In this document: positions 17,124 through 25,914 of the stretch, piece by piece
Layout of the letters: each line of letters opens with the position of its first letter
Position numbering within the stretch: the stretch's first letter is position 1
Assembly (NCBI RefSeq): GCF_002906165.1
Contig: NZ_PPCN01000018.1
Location: 24,962-88,961 of the forward strand
Direction of reading: 5' to 3'
Length of the DNA: 64,000 nucleotides
DNA from: Roseibium marinum
Lineage (GTDB): Bacteria > Pseudomonadota > Alphaproteobacteria > Rhizobiales > Stappiaceae
Translations under genes and position numbers: made by a program
Notes under the pieces: model-generated
What the model was told of the DNA's origin: nothing
Databases searched by the model: none
What the model saw: only the letters and a program-made list of their open reading frames with translations

Positions 17124-19949
17124 ATGGACCCATCGCTCACTCGTAGGTCCCGGTACCGGTCACCATACGCCTGGGCCATGGCGTCCGTTGCCGCGGTTTC
17201 GCTGTTCCCGGCCGGGGGGCAGGCGGCATCGCCCGTGATCGGCGCGAACGGCACAAACGGGTCATCAATCGGCCTCAACGACACGCTGGTCGTGACCACC
17301 CTGACCACCGGCCTGGATTTCGACACAACGGACTTGACCGCTGTGGCAATCATTAGCAGCGGCGATCAAATCTCTGTATCCGTCAATGGTTCGCCTGCCG
17401 TCTTCATATCGATCTTTACGGGGGACACGCTGCAGGAGCTGGCCGCCGAGATTGACGCCATCGACGGCGTTCGGGCGACAGTCACCCAAACCGGTTCCAA
17501 CGACACCATGAGCATTACCCCGGAAGACGTGAACACCACCGTGGTGGTGGCCAACGCTGGAGGACTCCCGTTGTCCGCGGCCGGGTTAAACTTACCCGGT
17601 GCGCCTGTTACCTTCACGCCTGTCTCCACCCCGGGAGGCGACGGGACCAACGGTGGAGCTGCACAGGCATCGGCGGCCGCGACGCAGGTTTTCGGCGCAA
17701 CCAGCTTCACCGGAGGAGCCGGCGGTGCCGGTGGTACGACCGCCTACAACCTCGCTGCGACGGACGGTGGTGACGGCGGTGACGGCGGTGACGGCTTCCT
17801 GATCAACTCGGCCATGACACGTGTCGAACTTTCGGGCTCCTCCACTGTGATCGCCGGCGGGAGCGGTGGCGCTGGAGGCGCGGGAAGCGGCGGGGGAAAT
17901 GTCGGGTCTCATGGAACCGGCGGCATCGGCATTCATCTGGTCGGCGCGGGCCTCGGCGCGGTGGAAATCGTCAATCGCGGAACGGTCTCGGGGGGGCTGA
18001 GCGGCGATGGCACGACCCGGAATCATGCGATCTATCTTGAGAACTCCGGCAATACCCTCAAGATGTACAGCGGAAGCGCCTTGACCGGGGACGTCTATCT
18101 GGGAACGGCGGACGGCACGCTGGAACTGGACGGGTCCGGGACTGAAGACGCAGATTTTTCCGGCGTCGCCACGCTCAGCCTGACGGAGGGATCTAGCTGG
18201 ACGTTGTCGGGCGATATCGATCCGAACACGGGCGGCCTTTCGATTGCCGCAGCGAGCTCCAGTACGCTTGTGCTCACCGGAAACCTGAGCGGGGACGGGC
18301 TTGCGAAATCGGGTGAGGGGACGCTTTCGATTTCCTCCACGGGGGCCTTCTCCAACGGGATTACCGTCTCAGGCGGCGCACTCACAGTCAACGGCAGCGC
18401 GGGCGCGGTAACCCTGAACGGTGGCACCCTGAACGGCTCGGGGACTGTCGGCGCACTGACGGCGAACTCCGGCAGCACGGTTGCGCCGGGCAATTCCATC
18501 GGCACGCTCAATGTCACCGGCAATACCAGCTTTGCCGCAGGCTCCACCTACGCGGTCGAGGTCGACAAGGACGGCAATGCCGACAAGATCGCCGCCACGG
18601 GCACCGTGACCATCGACAGTGGCGCAACCGTCCAAGTGTCGGCGGAAAACGGCACCGATGACGGCTCCACCTATGCCCCGACCACCACTTACACGATCCT
18701 GACCGGGGGGGCGGGTGTCACCGGCACCTTCGGTTCGGTCAGCGAGGACTTCGCTTTCCTCGACGCCGCCCTTGGCTATGGTGCCAACAAGGTCACCCTC
18801 GAGTTGACGCGTAATGCGTCAAGCTTCGCCTCTGCCGCGAAGACCGCGAACCAACGTGGGGCCGCGGGCGGTGTCAGCAGCCTGGGTGCCGGCAATGCGG
18901 TCTATGACGCGGTGGTTGTCCTGAGCGAGGCGGATGCCCGATCCGCCTTCGATTCCCTGTCGGGCGAGGTGCATAGTTCCACAAACACCCTTCTTATCCA
19001 GCAGAGCAGCGTTGCCCGCGATGCCGTGGGCGAGCGCATTCGCGGAGCCTTTGACAGCGTGGCCTCCGGCGATATGCCAATGATCGCCTTCAATGGTCCC
19101 GGCGAAGCTCCCGCGGCCTCCGGTCGGGCAGTCGCCTGGGGCCAGGCCTATGGCAACTGGGGCAGGATTGGCGGCGACGGCAATGCAAGTACCATGGACC
19201 ATTCCGGTGGCGGCATGGTCCTGGGCGCGGACATGGAAATCCTGGCTGGCTGGCGCACCGGTGTGATGGCCGGCTATGGCAATACCAGCTTCGATGTCGA
19301 TGCCCGTGCATCGTCAGGCGATGCCGGAAGCTACATGCTTGGCGCTTATGCAGGCCGTCAATTTGGCCCGCTGGGCCTGCGGATGGGCGCCAACTACACC
19401 CTCCATGACGTCTCTACCAGCCGCAACGCGACCGCCGGAACGCTGACGAACACATTAAGCGCGAACTATAACGCCGCCACCGCACAGCTCTTCGGCGAGG
19501 CCGGCTATTCCTTCGGCACCGGTGCCGCCCGGTTCGAGCCGTTCGCGGGCGTCGCCCTGATCCATCAGCGCAGCGATGCCTTCACGGAGACCGGCGGTGC
19601 TTCGGCTCTCTCCGTCGACGCCACATCGCAGACCCTCGGCGTCACCACTCTCGGCCTGCGGACCGAGTGGCAGGTGGCCGCCGGCGATCATGTTACCGCC
19701 TCGCTCAGCGGTTCTGTCGGCTGGTCTCATGTCCTTGGCGATCCGGCTGCCACCTCGACAATGCGCTTTGCCACCGGCGACGGCTTCAAGATCAGCGGCA
19801 CGCCGCTCGACCGCGACACGGCCCTTGTCGAGACGGGTCTGATTTTCGGCCTGGGCGAAAGAGCAAGATTCGACGTCAGCTATCATGGTGAGCTCGGCGA
19901 AAAGTCGCAGAACCATGGCTTCAACGCGAAATTCTCCGCACGGTTCTAG
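17124..19949 (+). CDS. Autotransporter (type Va) outer-membrane protein
   Basis: This is a secreted protein of about 941 residues. A signal-like N-terminus (RYRSPYAWAMASVAAVSLFPAG, cleavage after QA) is followed by a short domain resembling flagellin/hook 'IN' motifs (about 17365-17570), then Gly-rich passenger repeats (17640-18000). A classical passenger-associated beta-strand repeat follows (LAKSGEGTLSIS, then STVAPGNSIGTLNVTG). The C-terminal autotransporter barrel starts near 19120 (VAWGQAYGNWG) and ends in a terminal Phe (FNAKFSARF), as required for BAM insertion. The start at 17124 is inferred from the signal peptide; the frame is open from 16929. It follows the AraC gene on the same strand by about 220 bases. 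Confidence 0.88.
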   Translation: MDPSLTRRSRYRSPYAWAMASVAAVSLFPAGGQAASPVIGANGTNGSSIGLNDTLVVTTLTTGLDFDTTDLTAVAIISSGDQISVSVNGSPAVFISIFTGDTLQELAAEIDAIDGVRATVTQTGSNDTMSITPEDVNTTVVVANAGGLPLSAAGLNLPGAPVTFTPVSTPGGDGTNGGAAQASAAATQVFGATSFTGGAGGAGGTTAYNLAATDGGDGGDGGDGFLINSAMTRVELSGSSTVIAGGSGGAGGAGSGGGNVGSHGTGGIGIHLVGAGLGAVEIVNRGTVSGGLSGDGTTRNHAIYLENSGNTLKMYSGSALTGDVYLGTADGTLELDGSGTEDADFSGVATLSLTEGSSWTLSGDIDPNTGGLSIAAASSSTLVLTGNLSGDGLAKSGEGTLSISSTGAFSNGITVSGGALTVNGSAGAVTLNGGTLNGSGTVGALTANSGSTVAPGNSIGTLNVTGNTSFAAGSTYAVEVDKDGNADKIAATGTVTIDSGATVQVSAENGTDDGSTYAPTTTYTILTGGAGVTGTFGSVSEDFAFLDAALGYGANKVTLELTRNASSFASAAKTANQRGAAGGVSSLGAGNAVYDAVVVLSEADARSAFDSLSGEVHSSTNTLLIQQSSVARDAVGERIRGAFDSVASGDMPMIAFNGPGEAPAASGRAVAWGQAYGNWGRIGGDGNASTMDHSGGGMVLGADMEILAGWRTGVMAGYGNTSFDVDARASSGDAGSYMLGAYAGRQFGPLGLRMGANYTLHDVSTSRNATAGTLTNTLSANYNAATAQLFGEAGYSFGTGAARFEPFAGVALIHQRSDAFTETGGASALSVDATSQTLGVTTLGLRTEWQVAAGDHVTASLSGSVGWSHVLGDPAATSTMRFATGDGFKISGTPLDRDTALVETGLIFGLGERARFDVSYHGELGEKSQNHGFNAKFSARF

Positions 19950-20027
19950 CGCGGGGTTTCCTGAAGTCCTTAGGCCGCCGGCAAACTCAGGGCGGCATTC
20001 ACTCAACTGGCACCCTGAAATTCGGTC

Positions 20028-20058
20028 TTGACCCTGACACTAGCGTCAATCCGCTAGG
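20028..20058 (+). promoter_or_regulatory. MerR-type promoter/operator upstream of the SDR gene
   Basis: TTGACC at 20028-20033 and GCTAGG at 20053-20058 are separated by 19 bases, the elongated spacer typical of MerR-controlled promoters. The spacer contains the dyad TGACACTAGCGTCA. A near-identical site is found at 20987-21017 upstream of the MerR gene, so the regulator probably acts on both. Confidence 0.75.
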
Positions 20059-20108
20059 ACCGGCACGAGGCGCATGAGCGCACGTGTCAATCAGGGAAGC
20101 GAACCGGA

Positions 20109-20873
20109 ATGAGTGAACAGACGAACTGGCAGGGCAAGGTCGCAATCGTAACGGGCGGAAGCTCCGGCATCGGGCAAGCCACGGCTTTGGCGTTGATCGA
20201 GCGCGGAGCGAATGTGGTCATCACGGGACGTGATGAGGCGAAGCTTGACGGGGTTGCCGGCAGAAGCGCGGCAATCGAGGCGGTCCAGGCCGACAGCGCC
20301 GACCCGGCCGGCGGCAGGCGCATTGTCGAGGCGGCGATGGCCCGTTGGGGCAGACTGGATCTGATCGTCAACAATGCCGGGGCCGGCAAACCGCTCGCCA
20401 TCGATGTCTACGATGCGGAGACAATCGCGGACATCTGCGCGGTCAACATCGTTGCCCCGTCGCTTCTCTTGAAGGAGGCGCAGACGGCGTTGCGGGAGAC
20501 GAAGGGCGCGGTCGTCAATATCGGAACAGCGATTTCTCGAAACGCGGCGCCGGGTCTGGCTCACTATGCGGCCACCAAGGCGGCGCTTGAGCATCTGACC
20601 CGATCCTGGGCCATCGAACTTGCACAGGACGGTATCAGGGTGAATGCCGTCTCTCCCGGCCCCGTCAAGAGCGGCGCCCTGACTGGCATGATGGGTCTGC
20701 CCGCCGAAGTCGCGCAATCCATAGAGGAAACCGAGGCTGCACAGGTCCCGCTGGGACGGCGCGGGGTGACCTCCGATCTTGTGCCGTGGATCCTGAGGCT
20801 CGGCAGTTCGGCCAATGAATGGCTCACCGCACAGGTGATCACCATTGACGGCGGCTGGTCGCTGAGGAGCTAG
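20109..20873 (+). CDS. Short-chain dehydrogenase/reductase
   Basis: This 254-residue cytosolic oxidoreductase has the classical SDR layout: cofactor motif VTGGSSGIGQA near residue 15, VVITGRDEAKL (an arginine that favours NADP(H)), VNNAGAGKP, catalytic Ser in GTAISRN, and Tyr/Lys in HYAATKAALEHL, ending with the family pattern ITIDGGW. It is preceded by a MerR-type promoter and followed, after a hairpin, by the merR gene, so it is probably an induced enzyme of a MerR regulon, perhaps acting on a reactive carbonyl. The substrate is unknown. Confidence 0.9.
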   Translation: MSEQTNWQGKVAIVTGGSSGIGQATALALIERGANVVITGRDEAKLDGVAGRSAAIEAVQADSADPAGGRRIVEAAMARWGRLDLIVNNAGAGKPLAIDVYDAETIADICAVNIVAPSLLLKEAQTALRETKGAVVNIGTAISRNAAPGLAHYAATKAALEHLTRSWAIELAQDGIRVNAVSPGPVKSGALTGMMGLPAEVAQSIEETEAAQVPLGRRGVTSDLVPWILRLGSSANEWLTAQVITIDGGWSLRS

Positions 20874-20900
20874 GCTTTTTTTCCGAACGCTGAAACTCAC

Positions 20901-20934
20901 GGCTTCCCTTCCCCTTGATGGGGAGAGGGAAGCC
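20901..20934 (+). terminator. Strong hairpin after the SDR gene
   Basis: Arms at 20901-20914 and 20920-20934 pair with a single bulged base around a TTGAT loop. It follows the SDR stop by 28 bases. There is no clear T tract, so it may act as a weak terminator or a 3'-end stabiliser before the separate merR promoter. Confidence 0.5.
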
Positions 20935-20986
20935 AGCCGCTTTACCGTCAGAGCAGCTTGTGCGATCGCCTTCTTGAAAATGAGGG

Positions 20987-21017
20987 TTGACCCTGACACT
21001 AGTGTCAAGGTGCTAGA
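20987..21017 (+). promoter_or_regulatory. MerR-type promoter/operator upstream of merR
   Basis: TTGACC (20987-20992), a 19-base spacer with the perfect dyad TGACACTAGTGTCA, and GCTAGA (21012-21017) form the second copy of the MerR-type promoter. The 16 bases from TTGACCCTGACACTAG match the copy at 20028, giving autoregulation of the merR gene as the simplest reading. Confidence 0.75.
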
Positions 21018-21018
21018 T

Positions 21019-21074
21019 CGTGTCGCATTCAATTGAATTCAGGAAACCCTGAATCCGCTTGAATGCGACACGCT
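21019..21074 (-). repeat. Short (internally deleted) copy of the palindromic intergenic repeat
   Basis: Read on the minus strand this 56-bp palindrome consists of the left and right outer arms of the 110-bp repeats at 33115 and 62558 (AGCGTGTCGCATTCAAGCGG and TTTCCTGAATTCAATT) joined directly, without the central hairpin. It lies between the merR promoter and the merR ribosome site, so it forms a hairpin in the merR leader RNA. Confidence 0.75.
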
Positions 21075-21100
21075 ACGGAACCGCGTGGAAAGGAGCCGGA

Positions 21101-21571
21101 ATGCAGATCAAGGAAGCAGCCGAACGGCTTGGAATCACGGAGCGCATGCTGCGCCACTATGAGAAGTCGGGCCTCATGGAAACTCGCCGCTCGGAAAATG
21201 GCTATCGCAGCTATGGCGCCGCCGACCTGCGCCGCGCGGGCCGGATCCGCGATCTCATCGACACGGGCTTTTCAACCCGCGAGGTCCGCGCGATGGCGGC
21301 CTGCCTCTCCGACGAGGGCGCGGGACCCTGCGAGGGCGGCATTCCGCAACTCATGAAAAAGCTCGAGCAGATCGATCGCCTCAGAGCCGATCTCGACGAA
21401 AAACGGCAAGCCGTTCTCGACCGTCTCGCCACGTTCCGGGAGGCCCTTTCGATCCGGAGCGAAGAGAACGACCCGCACCCTGTTGGATCTGATGGTCCTC
21501 TTCCTGTTCGTCTTTCCCGTGCGGGGACACGAGTGCCGATGGAGACTGATCCTCACGCTGCCGGGCGCTGA
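21101..21571 (+). CDS. MerR family transcriptional regulator
   Basis: This is a protein of about 156 residues. The N-terminal winged helix (MQIKEAAERLGITERMLRHY, then ENGYRSYGAADLRR) is followed by a dimerisation coiled coil (LMKKLEQIDRLRADLDEKRQ) up to about residue 110. The last 35 residues have unusual composition and may be a displaced or frameshifted tail. Only one cysteine (in GAGPCEGG) is present, so a metal site is not evident and a small-molecule or redox signal is more likely. The ATG at 21101 follows AAAGGAG. It is controlled by a MerR-type promoter matching the one before the SDR gene. Confidence 0.9.
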   Translation: MQIKEAAERLGITERMLRHYEKSGLMETRRSENGYRSYGAADLRRAGRIRDLIDTGFSTREVRAMAACLSDEGAGPCEGGIPQLMKKLEQIDRLRADLDEKRQAVLDRLATFREALSIRSEENDPHPVGSDGPLPVRLSRAGTRVPMETDPHAAGR

Positions 21572-21646
21572 GGGGTCTGTTTTTCCCGGCATGTGGCGTT
21601 CCGGCGACCCCGCATGACAGAGCAGCCGCCGAATTTACGCAAAATA

Positions 21647-23167
21647 TTACTGAACCCTGGGAAACAGCGTCTCGATCTCGTTGAGGTCGCTGTCGCCCTG
21701 AAGCTTGTCGAGCTCCGGTTTCCAGGGGCAGGCGGCCTCCGGTGCGTTCAGCATGTCCAGTGCCTTACCCGCCGACCCCGGGATGATCTGCAGCAGGGCT
21801 TCCATGACGACGCGCAGGCAGTCGAGGGTCACGTAGATCACTGTCTGGCAGCGTTCCCGGGTTTCCTCGTTCTTGATGAGATCCCACGGCGCCTGTTCGG
21901 CGAAGTAGTTGTTCATCTCGTCGGACACCGTGATGATCGCCTGCGCCCGCGCCGGAATGTCGGCGAGGTTCATCCACGCGCTCATGCCACTGGTCGCTTC
22001 GACAACCGACTTGCGGATCACCTCGTCCTGGGCGTTAAGCGGACCGGGGGCGGGCAGCTTGCCGTCGAAACGCGCCTTGGAGAATTTCGCCGCCCGCGAC
22101 AGGAGGTTGCCCACCTTGTTGCCCAGTTCGCTGTTGTAGGTCTGGGTGATCAGGTCGACGGATATCTGGCTGTCGCTGTCGGCGCGCATGTGACGGGCCA
22201 GATACCAGCGCAGCGCATCGACGCCCAGCTTGTCGATCACCTCGATCGGATCGACGACATTGCCGATGGATTTCGACATCTTCATGCCGCCGGCGCCGAC
22301 CCAGTGGCTGTGCACGGACAGTTTCTTCGGCAGCGGCAGGTCCGCGGCCATCAGCATGATCGGCCAGTAGACGCCATGCGGCTTCAGGATGTCCTTGCCG
22401 ATCAGGTGTTCGCACTCCGCCCACCAGTCCTCATAGCCTTCTTCCGGCCAGCCGATATTGGTGAGGTAGTTGGCGAGAGCGTCGAACCACACATAGGTCA
22501 CGAAGTCCGTATCGAAGGGCAGATCGACACCGAGCGTCACACGGGCCTTCGGCCGCGAGATGCAAAGGTCTTCCAGCGGCTCGGACAGCATCTGCTTCAA
22601 CTCGTTGCGGAAGGCTTCCGGCTGCACGAAATCCGGATTGTCGGCGATATGCTGCAGCAGTCGCTCGCGGAACGGCTCCATCATCAGGAAGTAGTTGGTC
22701 TCGTCGGTCTGCTCCACCTTCATGGTCGGATGCAGCGGGCACTGGCCGTCCTCGGTCAGGTCGGACTCTTTCTTGAACTCCTCGCAGCCCTTGCAGTAGG
22801 TGCCGGTATATTGCTTCTTGACGATCAGGCCCTTGTCGAAGATCGCCTGTTCCATGCCTGCAACGGCCGTCTTGTGACCCTCCCGGCTGGTGCGCACGAA
22901 ATAATCGTAGGCGACGCCCAGACGGTCGAACACGTCCCGGAATTCCTTGCCGCGCATCTCCAGGTAGTCCGTCACCGACATGTCGAGTTCGGCGGCGGCT
23001 TCCTGGTTTTTCTGGCCATGTTCGTCCACGCCGGTGGACAGCATCAGCTCGTATCCCAGCGCCACGCGGTTGCGTTTCAGGATATCGGCCATGACGGATG
23101 TGAAAGCATGACCGATATGCGGAGAACCGTTGACGTAGTAGATCGGGGTCGTGATGTAGCTTTTCAT
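21647..23167 (-). CDS. metG: Methionyl-tRNA synthetase, zinc-containing type
   Basis: MetRS charges tRNA-Met with methionine. The 506-residue protein has the class I motifs PHIGHAF (residues 16-22) and MKMSKSIGN, plus the GTDEHGQK-like STGVDEHGQKNQ. The connective peptide keeps cysteines YCKGCEEF and QCPLHP, which suggest zinc binding. It ends after the anticodon-binding helical domain with no C-terminal dimerisation domain. To my recollection the housekeeping MetRS of Rhizobiales lacks these cysteines and sits next to holB and tatD, whereas this gene stands alone between merR and yeiH. It may therefore be a second, transferred MetRS. Confidence 0.93.
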   Translation of the reverse strand: MKSYITTPIYYVNGSPHIGHAFTSVMADILKRNRVALGYELMLSTGVDEHGQKNQEAAAELDMSVTDYLEMRGKEFRDVFDRLGVAYDYFVRTSREGHKTAVAGMEQAIFDKGLIVKKQYTGTYCKGCEEFKKESDLTEDGQCPLHPTMKVEQTDETNYFLMMEPFRERLLQHIADNPDFVQPEAFRNELKQMLSEPLEDLCISRPKARVTLGVDLPFDTDFVTYVWFDALANYLTNIGWPEEGYEDWWAECEHLIGKDILKPHGVYWPIMLMAADLPLPKKLSVHSHWVGAGGMKMSKSIGNVVDPIEVIDKLGVDALRWYLARHMRADSDSQISVDLITQTYNSELGNKVGNLLSRAAKFSKARFDGKLPAPGPLNAQDEVIRKSVVEATSGMSAWMNLADIPARAQAIITVSDEMNNYFAEQAPWDLIKNEETRERCQTVIYVTLDCLRVVMEALLQIIPGSAGKALDMLNAPEAACPWKPELDKLQGDSDLNEIETLFPRVQ

Positions 23168-23271
23168 CCAGGCGCTTTCGAATTTCCGGGCGGCATGAAG
23201 TCGGTCGGACCGGGCCAGCCGCCGGTCCGCGAAGTAGGGTGCGAGCTATATTCCACACTCGCCTCAACAAG

Positions 23272-23305
23272 AAAAGCCCCGGACCTGGAAAAGGGCCGGG
23301 GTTCC
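23272..23305 (-). terminator. Terminator after yeiH
   Basis: On the minus strand a GC-rich hairpin (arms about 23293-23303 and 23274-23285) is followed by TTTTCTTGTT. It lies about 50 bases after the yeiH stop and before metG, so the two are probably separate transcripts. Confidence 0.7.
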
Positions 23306-23351
23306 TTCCCTGATATGGGGTATCGATGCCAGCGGGAAAAGATGCCGCCGC

Positions 23352-24347
23352 TTATCCGATCAGCCAGATGCCGCCGAGCACGAACAGCGCCAGAAACACC
23401 GTCTGCGTGAGCATCATCCAGATGGCCGGGCCGCCGACCTCCAGGAGTTTGGGGATCGAGGTCTTCATGCCGACCGCGGCAATGGCGGCCAGCAGCGCCC
23501 AGCGCGAGACATGACCGGCGGTTTCCTTGGCGGCGTCCGGTATCAGGCCGAAGGAATTGCAGGTGGCCAGCACCAGGAACGCGATCACAAAACCCGGTAC
23601 CAGCGGCGGACGGGTGGCATCGGGTGCGGCGCCCTTGCGCAGCACCAGTGCGGCCACCAGCACGATAGGGGCGAGCATGGTGACGCGGATCAGCTTGACC
23701 AGGGTCGACAGATCCCCGGTTTCCTCGGAAATCGAAAATCCGGCGCCGACCACCTGGGCCACATCGTGGATCGTTCCGCCGAGGAACACACCCGTCGCGT
23801 CGGTGGTAAGCCCGAGAGAGCTCGTCAGGATCGGGTAGAAGATCATCGCCAGTGTCGACAGCACGGTCACGGTGATGACCGTGAAGGCGAGATCCCGTTC
23901 GCCGTTCTCGCGCTTCGGCAGGATCGACCCGATGGCCATCGCCGCGGATGCCCCGCAGATCGCCACCGCACCGCCGGTGAGAAACGAAAACAGCCGGTCC
24001 CGGCCAAAAAGCCCGCCGATCAGAAGCGAGAATCCGATGGTCGCCAGTACGCCCAGAACGACAAGCGCCAGAAAGGGCAGGCCAAGAGCCTGCACCATTT
24101 CGACGCTGATGCGCGCGCCGAGCAAGGCGACCCCGAGCCTCAGCAGCGCCCGGGCGGAAAACGCGATCCCTTCGGCGGTTCTTTTTTCCTCGGAAAGAAA
24201 GTTCAGCGGCATTCCGAGCAGGATTGCCATCAGCATGGCCGGGGCGCCGTAATGCTCATTCAGGAACTGAGCCGCGATCGCCACGAGCCCGGCAAGGGCA
24301 ATTCCGGGAAACAGGACATTCGCCCTGTCCTTCAAAGGTTCAACCAT
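23352..24347 (-). CDS. yeiH: YeiH/UPF0324 family putative sulfate exporter
   Basis: This 331-residue membrane protein has about ten hydrophobic helices and the family motifs LRLGVALLGARISV, GGAVAICGASAAMAI and FLGGTIHDVAQVVGAG. Members are annotated as putative sulfate or sulfite exporters, but biochemical proof is limited. Its position 160 bases downstream of the flavin reductase, on the same strand as the monooxygenase operon, makes sense if the operon releases sulfite from a sulfonate: the exporter would remove sulfite or sulfate. It ends before a terminator. Confidence 0.85.
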   Translation of the reverse strand: MVEPLKDRANVLFPGIALAGLVAIAAQFLNEHYGAPAMLMAILLGMPLNFLSEEKRTAEGIAFSARALLRLGVALLGARISVEMVQALGLPFLALVVLGVLATIGFSLLIGGLFGRDRLFSFLTGGAVAICGASAAMAIGSILPKRENGERDLAFTVITVTVLSTLAMIFYPILTSSLGLTTDATGVFLGGTIHDVAQVVGAGFSISEETGDLSTLVKLIRVTMLAPIVLVAALVLRKGAAPDATRPPLVPGFVIAFLVLATCNSFGLIPDAAKETAGHVSRWALLAAIAAVGMKTSIPKLLEVGGPAIWMMLTQTVFLALFVLGGIWLIG

Positions 24348-24508
24348 CTGGTTTCCCTAACTTCTGATCCGCGGCTAATGGTCAATCGGCAATCCGCTCG
24401 CAACCTTGTCCGGAATGCCGAAAGGAGGGGCGGTGACGGAGGCCGGCCCGATCTGTACCCTGGATCTGCATGTCTGTCCGGGGCATTCAGCCGTCCCGAT
24501 GCCGGTTC

Positions 24509-25024
24509 TTATTGCGGTGCGATTTGCCCCAGCTTGCCCGCGAAAAAGGTAAGCGCATCTCCCGTGCGCATTTCCGCCTGCAACACTTCTCCCAGCAAGA
24601 TCAGATGATCGCCGCCCTCATAGGCCGTGAAACGTTTGCATTCGAAACGCGCCAGACAGTTCTCGATCAGCGGCACGCCGTTTTGGTCCACCGCATAGCT
24701 CAGCTGGTCGAAGGCATGGGCATTGCGCGCAAAGTCGTTGCACACCTCGGCCTGCTCTCGTCTGAGGACGTGGATGGCATAGTGTTCGGCGGTCTCGAAA
24801 TAGCGGAACCGCCGAGAGCCCTTGTCCAGCATCCACAGAACCAGCGGCGGCTCGAGGGACACGGAGGAAAAGCTGTTGGCGGTGATGCCGACGGGACCGT
24901 CCACCGATCCGGTGGTCACGATTGTGACGCCGGTGGCGAAGCGGCCGAAGGCATCCCGCAGCAGGCGGGTGTTTTCGGCATCGGGCTCGAAGGTGACGGG
25001 ATGATTTGCAGTCTGCATGGTCAT
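24509..25024 (-). CDS. smoA: NAD(P)H:FMN oxidoreductase (SmoA-like flavin reductase)
   Basis: This 171-residue protein of the flavin-reductase (HpaC/ActVB-like) family supplies reduced FMN. The motifs are FGRFATGVTIVTT, GITANSFSSVSLEPPLVLW and HLILLGEVL. Its start overlaps the aldo-keto reductase stop by 4 bases (ATGA), so it is the third gene of a tightly packed operon with the FMN monooxygenase. The two-component arrangement implies that it feeds FMNH2 to the enzyme encoded at 25914. The smoA symbol rests on the gene set matching the Agrobacterium sulfoquinovose monooxygenase cluster, not on a database comparison. Confidence 0.75.
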   Translation of the reverse strand: MTMQTANHPVTFEPDAENTRLLRDAFGRFATGVTIVTTGSVDGPVGITANSFSSVSLEPPLVLWMLDKGSRRFRYFETAEHYAIHVLRREQAEVCNDFARNAHAFDQLSYAVDQNGVPLIENCLARFECKRFTAYEGGDHLILLGEVLQAEMRTGDALTFFAGKLGQIAPQ

Positions 25025-25914
25025 CAGGGCACCTCTTGTCCGAGGGCCGCCTCATAAAGTCGATACCAGGTTTCGCGATCCAGTTTGACTTTCAGCGCAT
25101 CGGAGATCCGGGCGATTCGTTCCGGATTATTGGTGCCCAGGACCGGTAGAATCCGTGCCGGATGCGCCAGCAGGAAGGCGACGGCGACCTCCGAGCGGTC
25201 AACACCATGATTTCCCGCCAGTTCATCCAGGACGGCGCCGAGCCGGCCGCCTTGCGAAATCAGCGCGCCGCCGCCGAGCGGCGACCAGGCCATCAGCCGT
25301 GTGCCGAGCCTTTGATGAAAGGCGAGATCGCCATTGGTGAAGGGCGAGATTTCCCTCAGGGAAATCTCGATCTGGTTGGTGACCAGTCGCGTCGACATCG
25401 CCGATTGCAGCAACTCCCAGTCCCAGGGACGGAAGTTGGAGACGCCGACGGCCTTCACTTTCCCGCTCTTCACCAGAGCGTCGAGCGCGGCGCCGGTTTC
25501 GTGATGATCCATCAACGGATCAGGACGATGAATCAGCAGCAGATCGATGGTCTCTATGCCCATGTCGGCAAGCGAGGTCTCGACCGATTTCTCGATATGG
25601 GCGCGCGAGGTGTCGTAGTATTTCAACGTCTTGCCGGCGTAGCGTCCGGCGGGGGCGACGATGCCGCATTTGGTGACGATTTCCATGCGCGCGCGCAGCG
25701 AGGGATTGGCCTTGAGCGCCCCTCCGAGCACCGCTTCCGCGGTATAGCCGCCATAGATATCCGCCTGATCGAAGGTGGTGATCCCCTGATCGAGGCAGAT
25801 CTGGATCTTTTTCTCCACATAATCAGGGGAGGTGTCCGCATCGTTGCCGATGCGCCACATGCCATAGATCAGGCGGGACAACTCGAGATTTTCGGAAAGC
25901 CTGACGCGTTCCAT
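25024..25914 (-). CDS. smoB: Aldo-keto reductase, probable 6-oxo-glucose reductase (SmoB-like)
   Basis: This 296-residue (beta/alpha)8 oxidoreductase has the AKR tetrad: Asp/Tyr in FDQADIYGGYTAE, Lys in IVTKCGIVAP and His in LLLIHRPDP. The NADP site is at SNFRPWDWELLQSAM and VLGTNNPERIA. It belongs to the YdhF-like branch. In the Agrobacterium sulfo-SMO pathway an AKR of this branch reduces 6-oxo-glucose to glucose after the monooxygenase has removed sulfite. The start overlaps the monooxygenase stop by one base (TAATG), and the stop overlaps smoA. The pathway role is inferred from context and family. Confidence 0.75.
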   Translation of the reverse strand: MERVRLSENLELSRLIYGMWRIGNDADTSPDYVEKKIQICLDQGITTFDQADIYGGYTAEAVLGGALKANPSLRARMEIVTKCGIVAPAGRYAGKTLKYYDTSRAHIEKSVETSLADMGIETIDLLLIHRPDPLMDHHETGAALDALVKSGKVKAVGVSNFRPWDWELLQSAMSTRLVTNQIEISLREISPFTNGDLAFHQRLGTRLMAWSPLGGGALISQGGRLGAVLDELAGNHGVDRSEVAVAFLLAHPARILPVLGTNNPERIARISDALKVKLDRETWYRLYEAALGQEVP

